NCBI RefSeq assembly: GCF_001571305.1
Contig: NZ_BCTN01000001.1
Span: 62,001-126,000, forward strand
Origin: Erwinia persicina NBRC 102418
GTDB taxonomy: Bacteria > Pseudomonadota > Gammaproteobacteria > Enterobacterales > Enterobacteriaceae
Direction: 5' to 3'
DNA length: 64,000 bases
In this document: positions 54,079 to 63,278 of the stretch, piece by piece
Position numbering within the stretch: position 1 is the first letter of the stretch
Layout: each line of letters begins with the position of its first letter
The notes under the pieces: generated by a model
Seen by the model: the letters and a program-made list of their open reading frames with translations, nothing else
Database searches by the model: none
Told to the model about the DNA's origin: nothing
Position numbers and translations under genes: made by a program

Positions 54079-55471
54079 TGTTGTCTCCTTCACCGAATCC
54101 GTTATCTGCGGCCGTGCGGGCAAACCACTCTCCGCTTTTCTTCACCGTGCGCTGCTGCGTGGCTAAATCGAGTTGCACAAAGCCGTAGCGGTTTTTATAA
54201 CCGTTACACCATGACCAGTTATCAATAAACGTCCACATATGATAGCCCAGGCAGTGGCTGCCTTCAGCGATCCCTTTATGCAGCCATTTAAGATGTCCGG
54301 TGACAAATTCAATACGGTAATCGTCCTGAATCTGGCCATTCTCTGTGAATCGCTGCTCATTTTCCACGCCCATCCCGTTCTCAGAAATAAAGCAGCGCGG
54401 ATTATCATAATTAAGACGTAAATTAGTCAGGATGTCATATATGCCCGGCTCGTATATTTCCCAGCCACGGTACGGATTCATTTTCCTGCCGGGCATCTCG
54501 TAATTATCGAATAACCATTCCGGCATAAACGGCGAGTGTAAATTCACCGCACTGTCACGGCACTTCACGCGACGCGGCTGGTAATAGTTAATCCCCAGCA
54601 AATCGATTTTGCCCTCTGCGATTAATGCCCGATCCCCCGGCTGGCAGGCCGGTAGCTGATCGTAACGTTGCAGCAGCGTCATCAGATCCACCGGATATTC
54701 GCCGCGCAGCACCGGGTCGAGGAAACTGCGGTTAAACAACAGGTCGGCGTGGTGTGCTGCTGTCACATCCGCCGGATTCTGGGAGCGCGGATAGGACGGG
54801 GTGAGATTGAGCACAATGCCAATTTCCCCGGGGAACGATCCTGTCCGGAACGCACGTACCGCCTGCGCATGGGCCAGCACCGTGTGGTAGGCCACCGTTG
54901 CCGCCCGTTTGAAATCCACCACGTTGGGATAGTGGAAGTCATACAGATATCCGCCTTCCACCGGGACAATCGGCTCATTGAAGGTAAACCAGTGCAGCAC
55001 GCGGTCACCAAACAGCTCAAAGCAGATTTTGGCATAGCGACTGAACGCCGCCACCACGTCACGATTCTCCCAGCCGCCCAGCCTCTGCATCGCCATCGGC
55101 ATGTCGAAGTGGAACAGGGTAATAAACGGCTGGATCCTCTGCGCCAGCAGTTCATCAATCACGTGGTTGTAGAATGCCACGGCCTGCGGGTTCACCTCGC
55201 CCGTACCGTCCGGGATCAGCCGCGACCAGCTCAGCGAAGTACGGTAACTGTTGTGGTTAAGCTGTTTCAGCAACGCAATGTCGTCACGCCAGTGCTGGTA
55301 AAAAGTCGACGTATCCTGCGGCCCCACCTGCTGGTGGAAACGCCCCGGCTGGCTGGCGTACCAGGCATCCCAGGTGGTTTCGCCACGGGCTCCCGGCTGG
55401 CTCTCCCCTTCGGTTTGCAGCGCGGAGCTGGCGCTGCCCCACCAGAAATTGTCGGGAAATCTGTATTTCAT
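54071..55471 (-). CDS. GH1 phospho-beta-glycosidase of the PTS operon
   Basis: The 466-residue GH1 enzyme has the acid/base Glu in FTFNEPIV and the nucleophile in FISENGMG. The phosphate-binding region reads DNWSWCNGYKNRYGF. Ser and Tyr of the LacG phosphate site are kept, but the Lys position is Asn with a Lys beside it. The Trp after the Ser matches 6-phospho-beta-galactosidases rather than glucosidases. The substrate is therefore uncertain: 6-phospho-galactoside, 6-phospho-glucoside or both. GGAGAG precedes the start at 55471. Confidence 0.85.
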   Translation of the reverse strand: MKYRFPDNFWWGSASSALQTEGESQPGARGETTWDAWYASQPGRFHQQVGPQDTSTFYQHWRDDIALLKQLNHNSYRTSLSWSRLIPDGTGEVNPQAVAFYNHVIDELLAQRIQPFITLFHFDMPMAMQRLGGWENRDVVAAFSRYAKICFELFGDRVLHWFTFNEPIVPVEGGYLYDFHYPNVVDFKRAATVAYHTVLAHAQAVRAFRTGSFPGEIGIVLNLTPSYPRSQNPADVTAAHHADLLFNRSFLDPVLRGEYPVDLMTLLQRYDQLPACQPGDRALIAEGKIDLLGINYYQPRRVKCRDSAVNLHSPFMPEWLFDNYEMPGRKMNPYRGWEIYEPGIYDILTNLRLNYDNPRCFISENGMGVENEQRFTENGQIQDDYRIEFVTGHLKWLHKGIAEGSHCLGYHMWTFIDNWSWCNGYKNRYGFVQLDLATQQRTVKKSGEWFARTAADNGFGEGDNND

Positions 55472-55491
55472 CGTTTTACTCTCCATGATTA

Positions 55492-56823
55492 TCAGTTGGT
55501 GCGAACCGTTTCGCCTGAGGGCGCGGCAGCACTTTGTACTTTCTGCTCTTCGGCTTTCAGTAACGAGCGCTCGTAGGCACGCAGGAACGGCAGGTACATC
55601 AGCGCCGACATCACCATACAAATCAGGCACATTATTACCGGACTTAAGGCCCAGTTCGCCGCCCAGGACGCCCCTATCGGTGCAGGTGTGGTCCACGGCG
55701 TAAGGGATACCACCTGTGCCAGCCAGCCCAGTTTCGTTGCGCCATAGGCCAGACAGGCGTTAACCATCGGTACGCAGATAAACGGCAGAAACAGCATCGG
55801 GTTCATGATGATCGGCGCGCCAAACAGGATCGGCTCATTGATATTAAAGAAGCTCGGCACCACGCCCATTTTGCCGATGGTTCGCAGATGGGTGACGCGG
55901 CTGCGCAACAGCAGGAAGGCCAGCGGCAGCGTGGAACCCACCCCGCCGATCAGCAGGTAGTGATCCCAGAAGCCCTGTAAATAGATGTGCGGTAAGGCTG
56001 AACCCGCCGCCAGTGCCGCCTGGTTAGCCGACAGGTTGGCCATCCAGAACGGGTTCATAATCCCGGTCACAATCAGCGCACCGTGAATGCCGGCGAACCA
56101 GAAGATCTGGCACAGCAGCACGGACAGCAGAATAGCCGGCAGGGAATCTGATGCCGACACCAGCGGTTCCAGCAGATGCATGATTGCCTGCGGCATAATC
56201 ATGCCGGTCTGCGCTTCAATAAACAGATTCAGCGGATGCAGCGTCCCCATCACCACCACCACCGGGATCAGGATTTCAAAGGAACGCGCCACCCCGGTCG
56301 GTACTTCTTTCGGCAGGCGGATAGTGATGTTGTTCTGTTTCAGCCAGGCGTAAACCCGCGTGGAGTAGATGGCGGTGATCAGCGCGGTGAAAATCCCCTG
56401 TCCGGAGAGATACTGCGTCGAAATATGTCCGTCAGAATAAGGGGCGGCAACCAGAAGAAACGCCATAAAGGCCAGCAGGCCGGCCATCACCGGATCCAGA
56501 TTAAACTGGCGCCCGAGGCTGGCACCGATCCCCACCGAGATAAAGAAGGTCATGACTCCCATGCTGAGATTAAACGGCAGCATCAGCTGTTCACGGTAAG
56601 TCAGGGAGAAGTCCAGCCAGCCGCGGGCAAAGCTGTTGGTGGTCTCCGCCGAGAACGGCGGAAAGATAAACACCAGCATGAACGAGCCGATGATCATAAA
56701 CGGCAGCGCGGCGGTAAAGCCGTCGCGGATGGCAATGACATACTTCTGCTGGCCGAGACGCCCCGCCAGCGGGGTAATCGATTGCTCGATAACGGCAATC
56801 ATTGACTGATATACAGAACTCAT
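55492..56823 (-). CDS. PTS EIIC, cellobiose/lactose family
   Basis: The 443-residue permease has about ten membrane segments and EIIC-Lac/Cel landmarks: GQQKYVIAIRDGFTAALPFMIIGS, ATLPYS-like AAPYSDGHISTQYL, FWFAGIHGALIVTGIMNPF and FFNINEPILFGAPIIMNP with the conserved Asn-Glu-Pro. AAGGTG precedes the start. It forms the transport channel with the separately encoded EIIB and EIIA. Confidence 0.9.
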   Translation of the reverse strand: MSSVYQSMIAVIEQSITPLAGRLGQQKYVIAIRDGFTAALPFMIIGSFMLVFIFPPFSAETTNSFARGWLDFSLTYREQLMLPFNLSMGVMTFFISVGIGASLGRQFNLDPVMAGLLAFMAFLLVAAPYSDGHISTQYLSGQGIFTALITAIYSTRVYAWLKQNNITIRLPKEVPTGVARSFEILIPVVVVMGTLHPLNLFIEAQTGMIMPQAIMHLLEPLVSASDSLPAILLSVLLCQIFWFAGIHGALIVTGIMNPFWMANLSANQAALAAGSALPHIYLQGFWDHYLLIGGVGSTLPLAFLLLRSRVTHLRTIGKMGVVPSFFNINEPILFGAPIIMNPMLFLPFICVPMVNACLAYGATKLGWLAQVVSLTPWTTPAPIGASWAANWALSPVIMCLICMVMSALMYLPFLRAYERSLLKAEEQKVQSAAAPSGETVRTN

Positions 56824-56834
56824 ATGAACACCTT

Positions 56835-57149
56835 TTAGTGAACCGCGTTAATCAAAGACAGCGCGAAGTCCAGCACCTTGTCGCCGCGCTGCATGCCGTA
56901 GTCCATCGGATCGATGGGCTGAACGGGAATGCCCTGCGCGGCCGCCTTTTCTGACAGGGTTTTCAACATATATTTGACCTGAGGCCCCAGCAGTACGACC
57001 TGATAGTGTGGGAACTGGTTATCGAACTCGGCAACGCCATAGGCTTCAATATCCACCTCCAGCTCCCTTTCCTTCGCTGCCTCGACCATTTTCCTGACCA
57101 GCATACTGGTCGACATCCCGGCAGAGCAGCACAGCATAATCCTGACCAT
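56835..57149 (-). CDS. PTS EIIB, cellobiose/lactose family
   Basis: The 104-residue product has the active-site loop MLCCSAGMSTSML (Cys7/Cys8 region) and LLGPQVKYML, standard for EIIB-Cel. First gene of the operon EIIB-EIIC-GH1-EIIA. GAGGTGAAGG precedes the ATG. It is unrelated in fold to the lone glucose-type EIIB at 43434. Confidence 0.9.
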   Translation of the reverse strand: MVRIMLCCSAGMSTSMLVRKMVEAAKERELEVDIEAYGVAEFDNQFPHYQVVLLGPQVKYMLKTLSEKAAAQGIPVQPIDPMDYGMQRGDKVLDFALSLINAVH

Positions 57150-57207
57150 AAATCCTTCACCTCAAAATGTAATGGAACGTAAATGTGGAAACGATTGGAC
57201 ACCATAC

Positions 57208-57221
57208 GGAAACCGTTTTCC
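57208..57221. promoter_or_regulatory. LacI-type operator, copy 1
   Basis: GGAAACCGTTTTCC has GGAAA/TTTCC arms and lies 59 bp upstream of the EIIB start. A related palindrome lies at 57332-57348. Confidence 0.5.
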
Positions 57222-57331
57222 ATCAAGCGGAAACAGAACTGTGAACCTCATCATAAAGCCCTACTGAAAAGGGATTTTTCCGCGATTCACATCACAGTAT
57301 TACCGCCCATATGGACACTTTTGAGATGATA

Positions 57332-57348
57332 TGGAAAATCCGTTTCCA
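57332..57348. promoter_or_regulatory. LacI-type operator, copy 2
   Basis: TGGAAA-ATCCG-TTTCCA is a perfect 6-bp inverted repeat, about 96 bp upstream of the LacI-type gene. With copy 1 it probably mediates repression of the PTS operon and autoregulation. Confidence 0.5.
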
Positions 57349-57443
57349 TGATTTGAGGAAGACGCTATACTGGCGGTGGCGAATTTTGCGCCATTATTGC
57401 GGCCAGTCTGGCCGGTTGATATCGCGGCGTTCAGGGGAGATAA

Positions 57444-58397
57444 ATGTCAACAATCAACGATGTATCGCGTCTGGCTGGGGTGTCCAAAGCCACCGTATCA
57501 CGGGTGTTGAGCGGGTCGCGCGGGGTGAAAGAAGCCAGCCGCCTGGCGGTGTTACAGGCCGCTGAAGAGCTCAACTACCGGCCGAATGTCATTGCCCAGT
57601 CTTTACTCTCCCAGTCTACCGGCTGTATTGGCGTGATTTGCGCCCAGGAAAACATCAATCAGACCACCGGCTACCTCTACGCGCTGGAAAAACAGCTCAG
57701 TCAGCACCAGAAACATCTGCTGCTGCGCTTTGCTAACAGCAAAGCCGGAGTGATGAATGCGCTGGATGAACTGTCCTGCGGGCTGTGTGACGACATCCTG
57801 ATTATCGGTGCCCGCTTCCCGCTGGATATTGCCGATGACCACGTGATCCTGATTGATTGTGTCGATGCCGACACGCCGAACAGCATCCAGTTTGATCACG
57901 CCTTCGCCGCGGAGACTGCCTGCAATTATCTGATCAGCCAGGGACGACGCCAGATTGCCCTGATCCACCCGGATACCCGGGGCCACGCCGACCAGGTTTT
58001 GCTCGGCTACAAGCTGGCGCTGGAAAACAATTTTTTGCCATTTAACCGTAATCTGGTGTTTATGGATTCCACCACCTCCTCTGTGGCGGTGCAGGTACTG
58101 CTGAACAATGCCATTACCGTCAACTTCAATGCTCTGCTGGTGGCAGACGAGCAGGAGGCACAGCGGGTCATCAGCCAGCTCCAGGCGTTTAATAAGGCGG
58201 TACCCGGCGATATTATGATCTTCAGCCTGGCGGGCTCGCTGGATTTGCCGGGCATCCCGACCATTCCCTCCATTGAATATTCAATGGACGCCATGGCCGC
58301 GCGCATCGTCAGCTGGCTGACGCAAAAAACACAGGATATGCTCGGTGCCTGCGTGCTGAGGGGCGATTTGATTATTCCGGACAGACGTAAACGTTAG
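57444..58397 (+). CDS. LacI-family regulator of the PTS operon
   Basis: The 317-residue protein has the HTH and hinge STINDVSRLAGVSKATVSRVLSGSRGVKEASR and YRPNVIAQSL. Its effector domain is shorter and more diverged than usual, with a weak dimer-interface pattern in GDIMIFSLAGS. Divergent to the PTS operon, with GGGGAGA upstream of the ATG. Likely represses that operon. Confidence 0.85.
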   Translation: MSTINDVSRLAGVSKATVSRVLSGSRGVKEASRLAVLQAAEELNYRPNVIAQSLLSQSTGCIGVICAQENINQTTGYLYALEKQLSQHQKHLLLRFANSKAGVMNALDELSCGLCDDILIIGARFPLDIADDHVILIDCVDADTPNSIQFDHAFAAETACNYLISQGRRQIALIHPDTRGHADQVLLGYKLALENNFLPFNRNLVFMDSTTSSVAVQVLLNNAITVNFNALLVADEQEAQRVISQLQAFNKAVPGDIMIFSLAGSLDLPGIPTIPSIEYSMDAMAARIVSWLTQKTQDMLGACVLRGDLIIPDRRKR

Positions 58398-58642
58398 GTG
58401 TTTGCCGCACTGAACTGAGCGAAAACACCCGGGTGCAGGCTCGCTGTCTGCGCCCAAAACCTCCCGCGACCTTCCAACCCTGCGCCGGCGAATAACCACC
58501 TCCCTGGCTGTTTATTCTTTTCGCGCATCCTCGTCCGCCGCTTCGCTTTATCCCCGGCCTGGCTGTCAATCCATCACAATTAAAATCATTGGTTTAAATT
58601 CAGCAGGATAAAAACATTTAGCGCTAAATTGTAAATAAACAT
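58398..58642. other. Intergenic region before the second chemoreceptor gene
   Basis: No gene is supported. The region is GC-rich near the LacI-type gene and AT-rich near 58580-58650. The probable sigma-28 promoter follows. Confidence 0.35.
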
Positions 58643-58669
58643 TAATGATCGCTTTCATCAGGCCGATAG
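58643..58669 (+). promoter_or_regulatory. Candidate sigma-28 (FliA) promoter
   Basis: TAATGATC, an 11-bp spacer and GCCGATAG resemble the FliA consensus TAAAGTTT-N11-GCCGATAA. It lies about 84 bp upstream of the chemoreceptor start, as expected for a class-3 flagellar gene. Confidence 0.5.
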
Positions 58670-58752
58670 GTTCTTCGAAGCAATGTCTTAAAAAATACGC
58701 CTGGGGAAGAGATACCTCCAAGACCATTAATTATGTTTATAAGGGATTTAAT

Positions 58753-60690
58753 ATGATTACGCGCGCATTTGATTTCAATAATTACTCAATAGGAAAAAAA
58801 CTGTTTTCAGGTTTTATTCTGTTGATTGCCATCATTATTGGCATATCCGGATACAGTATTTCTTCTTTAAAATCCATTGAACGTAACTCGATAAAAACCC
58901 AGATCACCAACGACATTGGCAATCTGCTGGATACCGCCAGAAGAAACCGCCTGCTCTATATGCACACCGGTGACGAACAGAAAATGAAAGAAAACGGTGA
59001 AGCCATCCAGTCCATGCAGGCACTGCACAGCGAGGCCGGCAGGTATAACTGGCGCGGGGACACTAAGGCCCACTTCGAGCAGCTCGGTGGCCTGATCCGT
59101 ACTTACAGCCAGCTGCGTACCACCTTCCATGAGAAAAGCGTTCAGAGCAATCAGCTGTCACAGAAAGTCCACCAGTACAGCGATAAACGCACCATCGCTG
59201 ACCTGCAAAGCCAGATTCAGAATACCGCGCCCGAGGCTGACGTCAGTGCCAGACTCTATGACCTGCTGTTTGCCTTAACCCTGCTCAGTGAAGCGGCAGA
59301 TAACCTGGTGGTCCAGCATACCCCGGACGCCTTATCCCGCTTCGAACAGGCCTTTACCCACGCGGAGTCACTGTACAGTGATGCCCAGACCAGCGCCTCC
59401 GACAGCACCCGCGCTGTGCTGACCCCGGCATGGGAACGCTATCAGGCGCTGAAAAGCGCCGTTGACACCTTCCTGCCCGCCATCGCCGCCACGCAGAAAG
59501 CTGCCGACGCCATGGGCACCGGCGCAGAGTCGCTGAACCGGTCGACCCAGGAGCTGATCAAAGCTCAGGCAGACTTCAATAATCAGCTGATTGTTAACAC
59601 CATTATGATTATCAGTGCCCTGTCGCTGGCGGGCGTGGTTGCCGGACTGCTGACAGCCTGGGTCATCACCCGTAAGATCACCCGTCCCGTTGGTGAAAAC
59701 CTGGCGCTGGCCCAGCGTATTTCCGCAGGCGACCTGACGGCACAGATCACGGCATCCTCAACGGATGAGCTTGGCAGACTGACGCAAACCATGGGGGCGA
59801 TGAATACGCGGTTGCGCGATATGATCTCGGGGATCCGTGAAAGCGTCAGCCACCTTGCCAGCGCCTCGTCACAGATTGCCGCCGGAAATACGGACTTAGC
59901 TTCCCGCACCGAACAGCAGTCAGCGGCAGTGGTACAAACCGCCTCCAGCATGGAGGAGCTGACCTCGACGGTACGGTTAAACGCCGATAATGCCCAGCAG
60001 GCCAGCAAACTGGCTGCCAGCGCCAGTGCCGATGCACGTAAAGGCGGTCAGATTGTGGGTGAAGTGGTCAGTACCATGAACGGTATTGCGACCAGTTCGA
60101 AGAAGATCACCGAGATTATCAGCGTGATCAACGGTATTGCTTTCCAGACCAATATTCTGGCGCTAAACGCGGCAGTAGAAGCCGCCAGAGCGGGTGAACA
60201 GGGACGCGGGTTTGCCGTGGTCGCGGGCGAAGTCAGAACGCTGGCGCAGCGCAGCGCGGATGCCGCGAAAGAAATTGAATCGCTGATCAATGATTCCGTG
60301 GCGCGCATTGGTACCGGGACGGAGCTGGTCAACCGCGCCGGAGCCAGCATGGAGGATATCGTCAGTTCGGTGACCCACGTCAGCCAGATCATTGACGAAA
60401 TTTCCAGCTCTTCCAGTGAGCAGCGTCAGGGGATTGAGCAAATCGGTAAAGCCGTCACCGAGATGGACTCCACCACCCAGCAGAACGCCACGCTGGTTCA
60501 GGAGTCTTCGGCTGCCGCCATTTCGCTGGAACAGCAGGCGAAAAAACTCAGTGAGATGGTCGCTATCTTTAAAACCTCCGCCAGCCAGGTGCACGAAGGT
60601 GAGTGGGTAAGCGGCGCGGCGCAGACGCCAGCGCTGGCCGTGCCGTCCCGACCGGCTAAAGCGGCAGAAGAGGAGTGGACCTCGTTTTAA
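58753..60690 (+). CDS. Methyl-accepting chemotaxis protein with CheR-tethering tail
   Basis: The 645-residue chemoreceptor has membrane helices at about 17-40 and 288-310. Between them lies a large (about 250-residue) periplasmic sensor, longer than the usual four-helix bundle and probably a double bundle. HAMP and the signalling hairpin ([39 protein letters not shown]) follow. The last residues EWTSF fit the WxxF pentapeptide that recruits CheR and CheB, so it likely acts as a major receptor. AAGGGA precedes the start at 58753. Confidence 0.9.
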   Translation: MITRAFDFNNYSIGKKLFSGFILLIAIIIGISGYSISSLKSIERNSIKTQITNDIGNLLDTARRNRLLYMHTGDEQKMKENGEAIQSMQALHSEAGRYNWRGDTKAHFEQLGGLIRTYSQLRTTFHEKSVQSNQLSQKVHQYSDKRTIADLQSQIQNTAPEADVSARLYDLLFALTLLSEAADNLVVQHTPDALSRFEQAFTHAESLYSDAQTSASDSTRAVLTPAWERYQALKSAVDTFLPAIAATQKAADAMGTGAESLNRSTQELIKAQADFNNQLIVNTIMIISALSLAGVVAGLLTAWVITRKITRPVGENLALAQRISAGDLTAQITASSTDELGRLTQTMGAMNTRLRDMISGIRESVSHLASASSQIAAGNTDLASRTEQQSAAVVQTASSMEELTSTVRLNADNAQQASKLAASASADARKGGQIVGEVVSTMNGIATSSKKITEIISVINGIAFQTNILALNAAVEAARAGEQGRGFAVVAGEVRTLAQRSADAAKEIESLINDSVARIGTGTELVNRAGASMEDIVSSVTHVSQIIDEISSSSSEQRQGIEQIGKAVTEMDSTTQQNATLVQESSAAAISLEQQAKKLSEMVAIFKTSASQVHEGEWVSGAAQTPALAVPSRPAKAAEEEWTSF

Positions 60691-60699
60691 CGCCAGTAT

Positions 60700-60725
60700 C
60701 TGCCCGCTGAACGTCTGGCGGGCAG
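60700..60725. terminator. Possible hairpin between the chemoreceptor and cscR genes
   Basis: CTGCCCGC (60700-60707) pairs with GCGGGCAG (60718-60725). No T-run follows on either strand, so its role as a terminator is doubtful. The genes on both sides converge here. Confidence 0.35.
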
Positions 60726-60741
60726 GCGCAGGCCATCGCCA

Positions 60742-61752
60742 TCAGGCTGGCCTGCGGGCAATCGACGCTCTCTCCAGCCACGGGCTGGGAACGCGGACCG
60801 TGTTCTGATGCGTCTGACCGTTGATGATATGCAGCGCACTGAGGCGGCCAATATCATAGTGCGGAAGCTGCACCGTCGACAGCGGCGGCAGGAACAGATC
60901 GCCAATACCCACCATATTGTCATACCCCAGCACGGCCACCTCTTCGGGAATACGAACGCCGTGCGCCAGCAGGGTCTGATAAACCATAAACGCCACCCGG
61001 TCATTGCCGCAGATCACCGAATCAAAAACGGGTTTCCCCCGGGAAAACTGCGACAGGACGCTGGCCGGGATATCGCGGTAATGCTCATCGCCATAGGTCA
61101 TATAGCGGTGGGTCAGACTCTCCGGGTCAATACCGGCTTCATGGCAGGCACGATCCAGCCCCTGACGACGCCGGCGCGTGGCCAGATGCTGGGACGGCAG
61201 ATGCAGGCATAGGGGACGGCGATACCCGGCGGCGAAGAGCCCTTTTGCCCCGGCATACTGCCCCTGCTCGTCGTCCGGAATATAGCTGGCTACCGGCTGG
61301 TGCAGGCTTTCGCAGTTGGCCAGCACACAGGGAAGCGTCAGCAGCTTTTCCGGGACCGGCACCTGCCGCAGGCCCATTGTCGTGTAAATAATGCCGCCCG
61401 GCCGGTGGGAAAGCAGCAGATCGACCATGGTTTCCGGGCTGTCGTCCGAAAACATATTCACCACAAAACTGTTCCAGCCGTGCGCCCGCGCCGTCTCCTC
61501 AATCGACAGGGTGATCTCCACCGAAAAAGGCGTGGTCACGGTATCCAGCGCCAGCACGCCGATGGTTCTGGGGGTTGCACGTGCGCCACGGATCTTTTTG
61601 GCTGACAGATCGGGCACGTAATTCAGCTCCCGGATCGCCGCCTGCACCCGGATCAGCGTTTCAGGCTTTAACCGCTCAGGGGCGTTGAGTGCCCGTGAAA
61701 CGGTCATCAGGGAAACTTCTGCACGCTGTGCCACATCTTTTAATGACGCCAT
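60742..61752 (-). CDS. cscR: LacI-family sucrose operon repressor
   Basis: The 336-residue protein has the HTH ASLKDVAQRAEVSLMTVSRALN and hinge LSAKKIRG, then a LacI-type effector core (VICGNDRVAFMVYQTLLAHGVRIPEEVAVLGYDN). It is divergent to a sucrose permease gene followed by a sucrose hydrolase gene, as in csc loci. AGAAGGTT precedes the ATG at 61752. A pair of identical palindromic elements in the shared control region are its likely operators. Confidence 0.85.
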   Translation of the reverse strand: MASLKDVAQRAEVSLMTVSRALNAPERLKPETLIRVQAAIRELNYVPDLSAKKIRGARATPRTIGVLALDTVTTPFSVEITLSIEETARAHGWNSFVVNMFSDDSPETMVDLLLSHRPGGIIYTTMGLRQVPVPEKLLTLPCVLANCESLHQPVASYIPDDEQGQYAGAKGLFAAGYRRPLCLHLPSQHLATRRRRQGLDRACHEAGIDPESLTHRYMTYGDEHYRDIPASVLSQFSRGKPVFDSVICGNDRVAFMVYQTLLAHGVRIPEEVAVLGYDNMVGIGDLFLPPLSTVQLPHYDIGRLSALHIINGQTHQNTVRVPSPWLERASIARRPA

Positions 61753-61907
61753 AACCTTCTGTCCTGATTTAAGCCATCGCCGTCCACGACTGTGCGTAAG
61801 GCTATACAACTCCCTTTATGAAGTAAAAAGGAGCCTGCGATATTTTGACCCCCGCCGCCGAAACCACTCTCACACCGTCAAAAAAGTTGATCGCCGTCTC
61901 AGTTTGA

Positions 61908-61921
61908 TAATGTTAACGTTA
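61908..61921. promoter_or_regulatory. CscR-type operator, copy 1
   Basis: TAATGTTAACGTTA (core GTTAAC) recurs exactly at 61972-61985. A CRP-like TGTGA-TTAACA-TCATA lies between the two copies at 61927-61942. Position within the divergent promoter supports looping repression. Confidence 0.6.
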
Positions 61922-61971
61922 ACCTCTGTGATTAACATCATATATCGCCGCCAATACGCTGCTCAACCCCA

Positions 61972-61985
61972 TAATGTTAACGTTA
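61972..61985. promoter_or_regulatory. CscR-type operator, copy 2
   Basis: This is an exact second copy of TAATGTTAACGTTA, 64 bp from the first and 31 bp upstream of the cscB start. The distance is close to six helical turns, so both copies face the same side of the DNA. Confidence 0.6.
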
Positions 61986-62015
61986 TCATGCGCCATCTTC
62001 CTTACTGAGACCATA

Positions 62016-63278
62016 ATGATGAAAAAACATCATTCTCGTAGTTATCCGCTGTTGAGCGCCCTGCTGTTCTTCTTCTTCGTGAGCTGGTCCTCCTCCAGCT
62101 CGCTGTTTTCCATCTGGCTGCATCAGGAAGTGGGGATGCGGGCCTCGGACACCGGGATTATTTTCTCTGTGCTGTCGGTGTCGGCGCTGTGCGCGCAGGT
62201 CTGCTACGGCTTTATTCAGGATCGGCTGGGCTTACGGAAAAACCTGTTGTGGTACATGACCGCCCTGTTGATCCTCTCCGGCCCGGCTTTCTTACTGTTC
62301 GGCTACCTGCTGAAAATCAATATCTTAGCCGGCAGCATCTTCGGCGGACTGTTTGTGGGCATGACCTTTAACGGCGGCATCGGCGTGCTGGAGTCTTATA
62401 CCGAGCGCGTGGCACGACAGAGTACCTTTGAGTTTGGTAAAGCCCGCATGTGGGGCTCGCTGGGCTGGGCGGTGGCGACCTTCTTCGCCGGACTGCTGTT
62501 TAATCTCAACCCGAAACTTAACTTCCTGGTGGCCTCCTGCTCTGGCGTGGTGTTCTTTATCCTGCTGGCGCGGCTTAACGTCAGCACCCCCGCCAGCCTG
62601 GAAAAGCTGGAAACCGGCATCAGTAAAGTGACCCTGGAAGATGCCCTGCGCTTACTGACCCTGCCCCGCTTCTGGGCACTGGTGTTCTTCGTGGTCGGCA
62701 CCTGTATTTATGGGGTGTACGATCAGCAGTTCCCGGTCTACTTCGCCTCCCAGTTCCCCACCCTGCGCGAAGGCAATGCCATGTTCGGCTACCTGAACTC
62801 CTTCCAGGTCTTTCTGGAAGCCGCCGGCATGTTCTGCGCCCCGTGGCTGGTAAACCGTATCGGCGCTAAAAACGGGCTGATCTTTGCCGGGATGGTGATG
62901 GCGCTGCGCATGGTGGCGTCAGGTATGGTGGAAGGCCCGCTGCTGATTTCCATCACCAAACTGCTGCACGCGCTGGAACTGCCGGTGCTGCTGGTGTCCA
63001 TTTTTAAATACAACAGCCTGCATTTTGACAAACGCCTCTCCTCAACCCTGTACCTGGTGGGCTTTGCCTGCACCAGCTCGGTGATTGCAACGGTATTGTC
63101 CCCGCTGGCGGGCTACAGCTACGAGAAATATGGCTTTGCTCAGTCCTACCTGATCATGGGGCTGATGGTGTTCTGCACCACCTTTTTCTCCGTCTTTCTG
63201 CTGCGTAATCAGAAATCCTTATCAGAAGGCGCGCCTCCGGCCCCTTCTTCCCTCTCACCACTCAAGAGTGAACAGTGA
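62016..63278 (+). CDS. cscB: Sucrose:H+ symporter
   Basis: The 420-residue permease belongs to the oligosaccharide:H+ symporter family. CscB-like segments include LFFFFVSWSSSSSLFSIWL, QDRLGLRKNLLWYMT, FGKARMWGSLGWAVATFFAG, YGYLNSFQV-like FGYLNSFQVFLEAAGMF and LLHALELPVLLVSIFKYN. About 12 membrane segments. The start is one of two adjacent ATGs (62016/62019) with a weak ribosome-binding site. Its stop shares a base with the next start. Confidence 0.88.
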   Translation: MMKKHHSRSYPLLSALLFFFFVSWSSSSSLFSIWLHQEVGMRASDTGIIFSVLSVSALCAQVCYGFIQDRLGLRKNLLWYMTALLILSGPAFLLFGYLLKINILAGSIFGGLFVGMTFNGGIGVLESYTERVARQSTFEFGKARMWGSLGWAVATFFAGLLFNLNPKLNFLVASCSGVVFFILLARLNVSTPASLEKLETGISKVTLEDALRLLTLPRFWALVFFVVGTCIYGVYDQQFPVYFASQFPTLREGNAMFGYLNSFQVFLEAAGMFCAPWLVNRIGAKNGLIFAGMVMALRMVASGMVEGPLLISITKLLHALELPVLLVSIFKYNSLHFDKRLSSTLYLVGFACTSSVIATVLSPLAGYSYEKYGFAQSYLIMGLMVFCTTFFSVFLLRNQKSLSEGAPPAPSSLSPLKSEQ

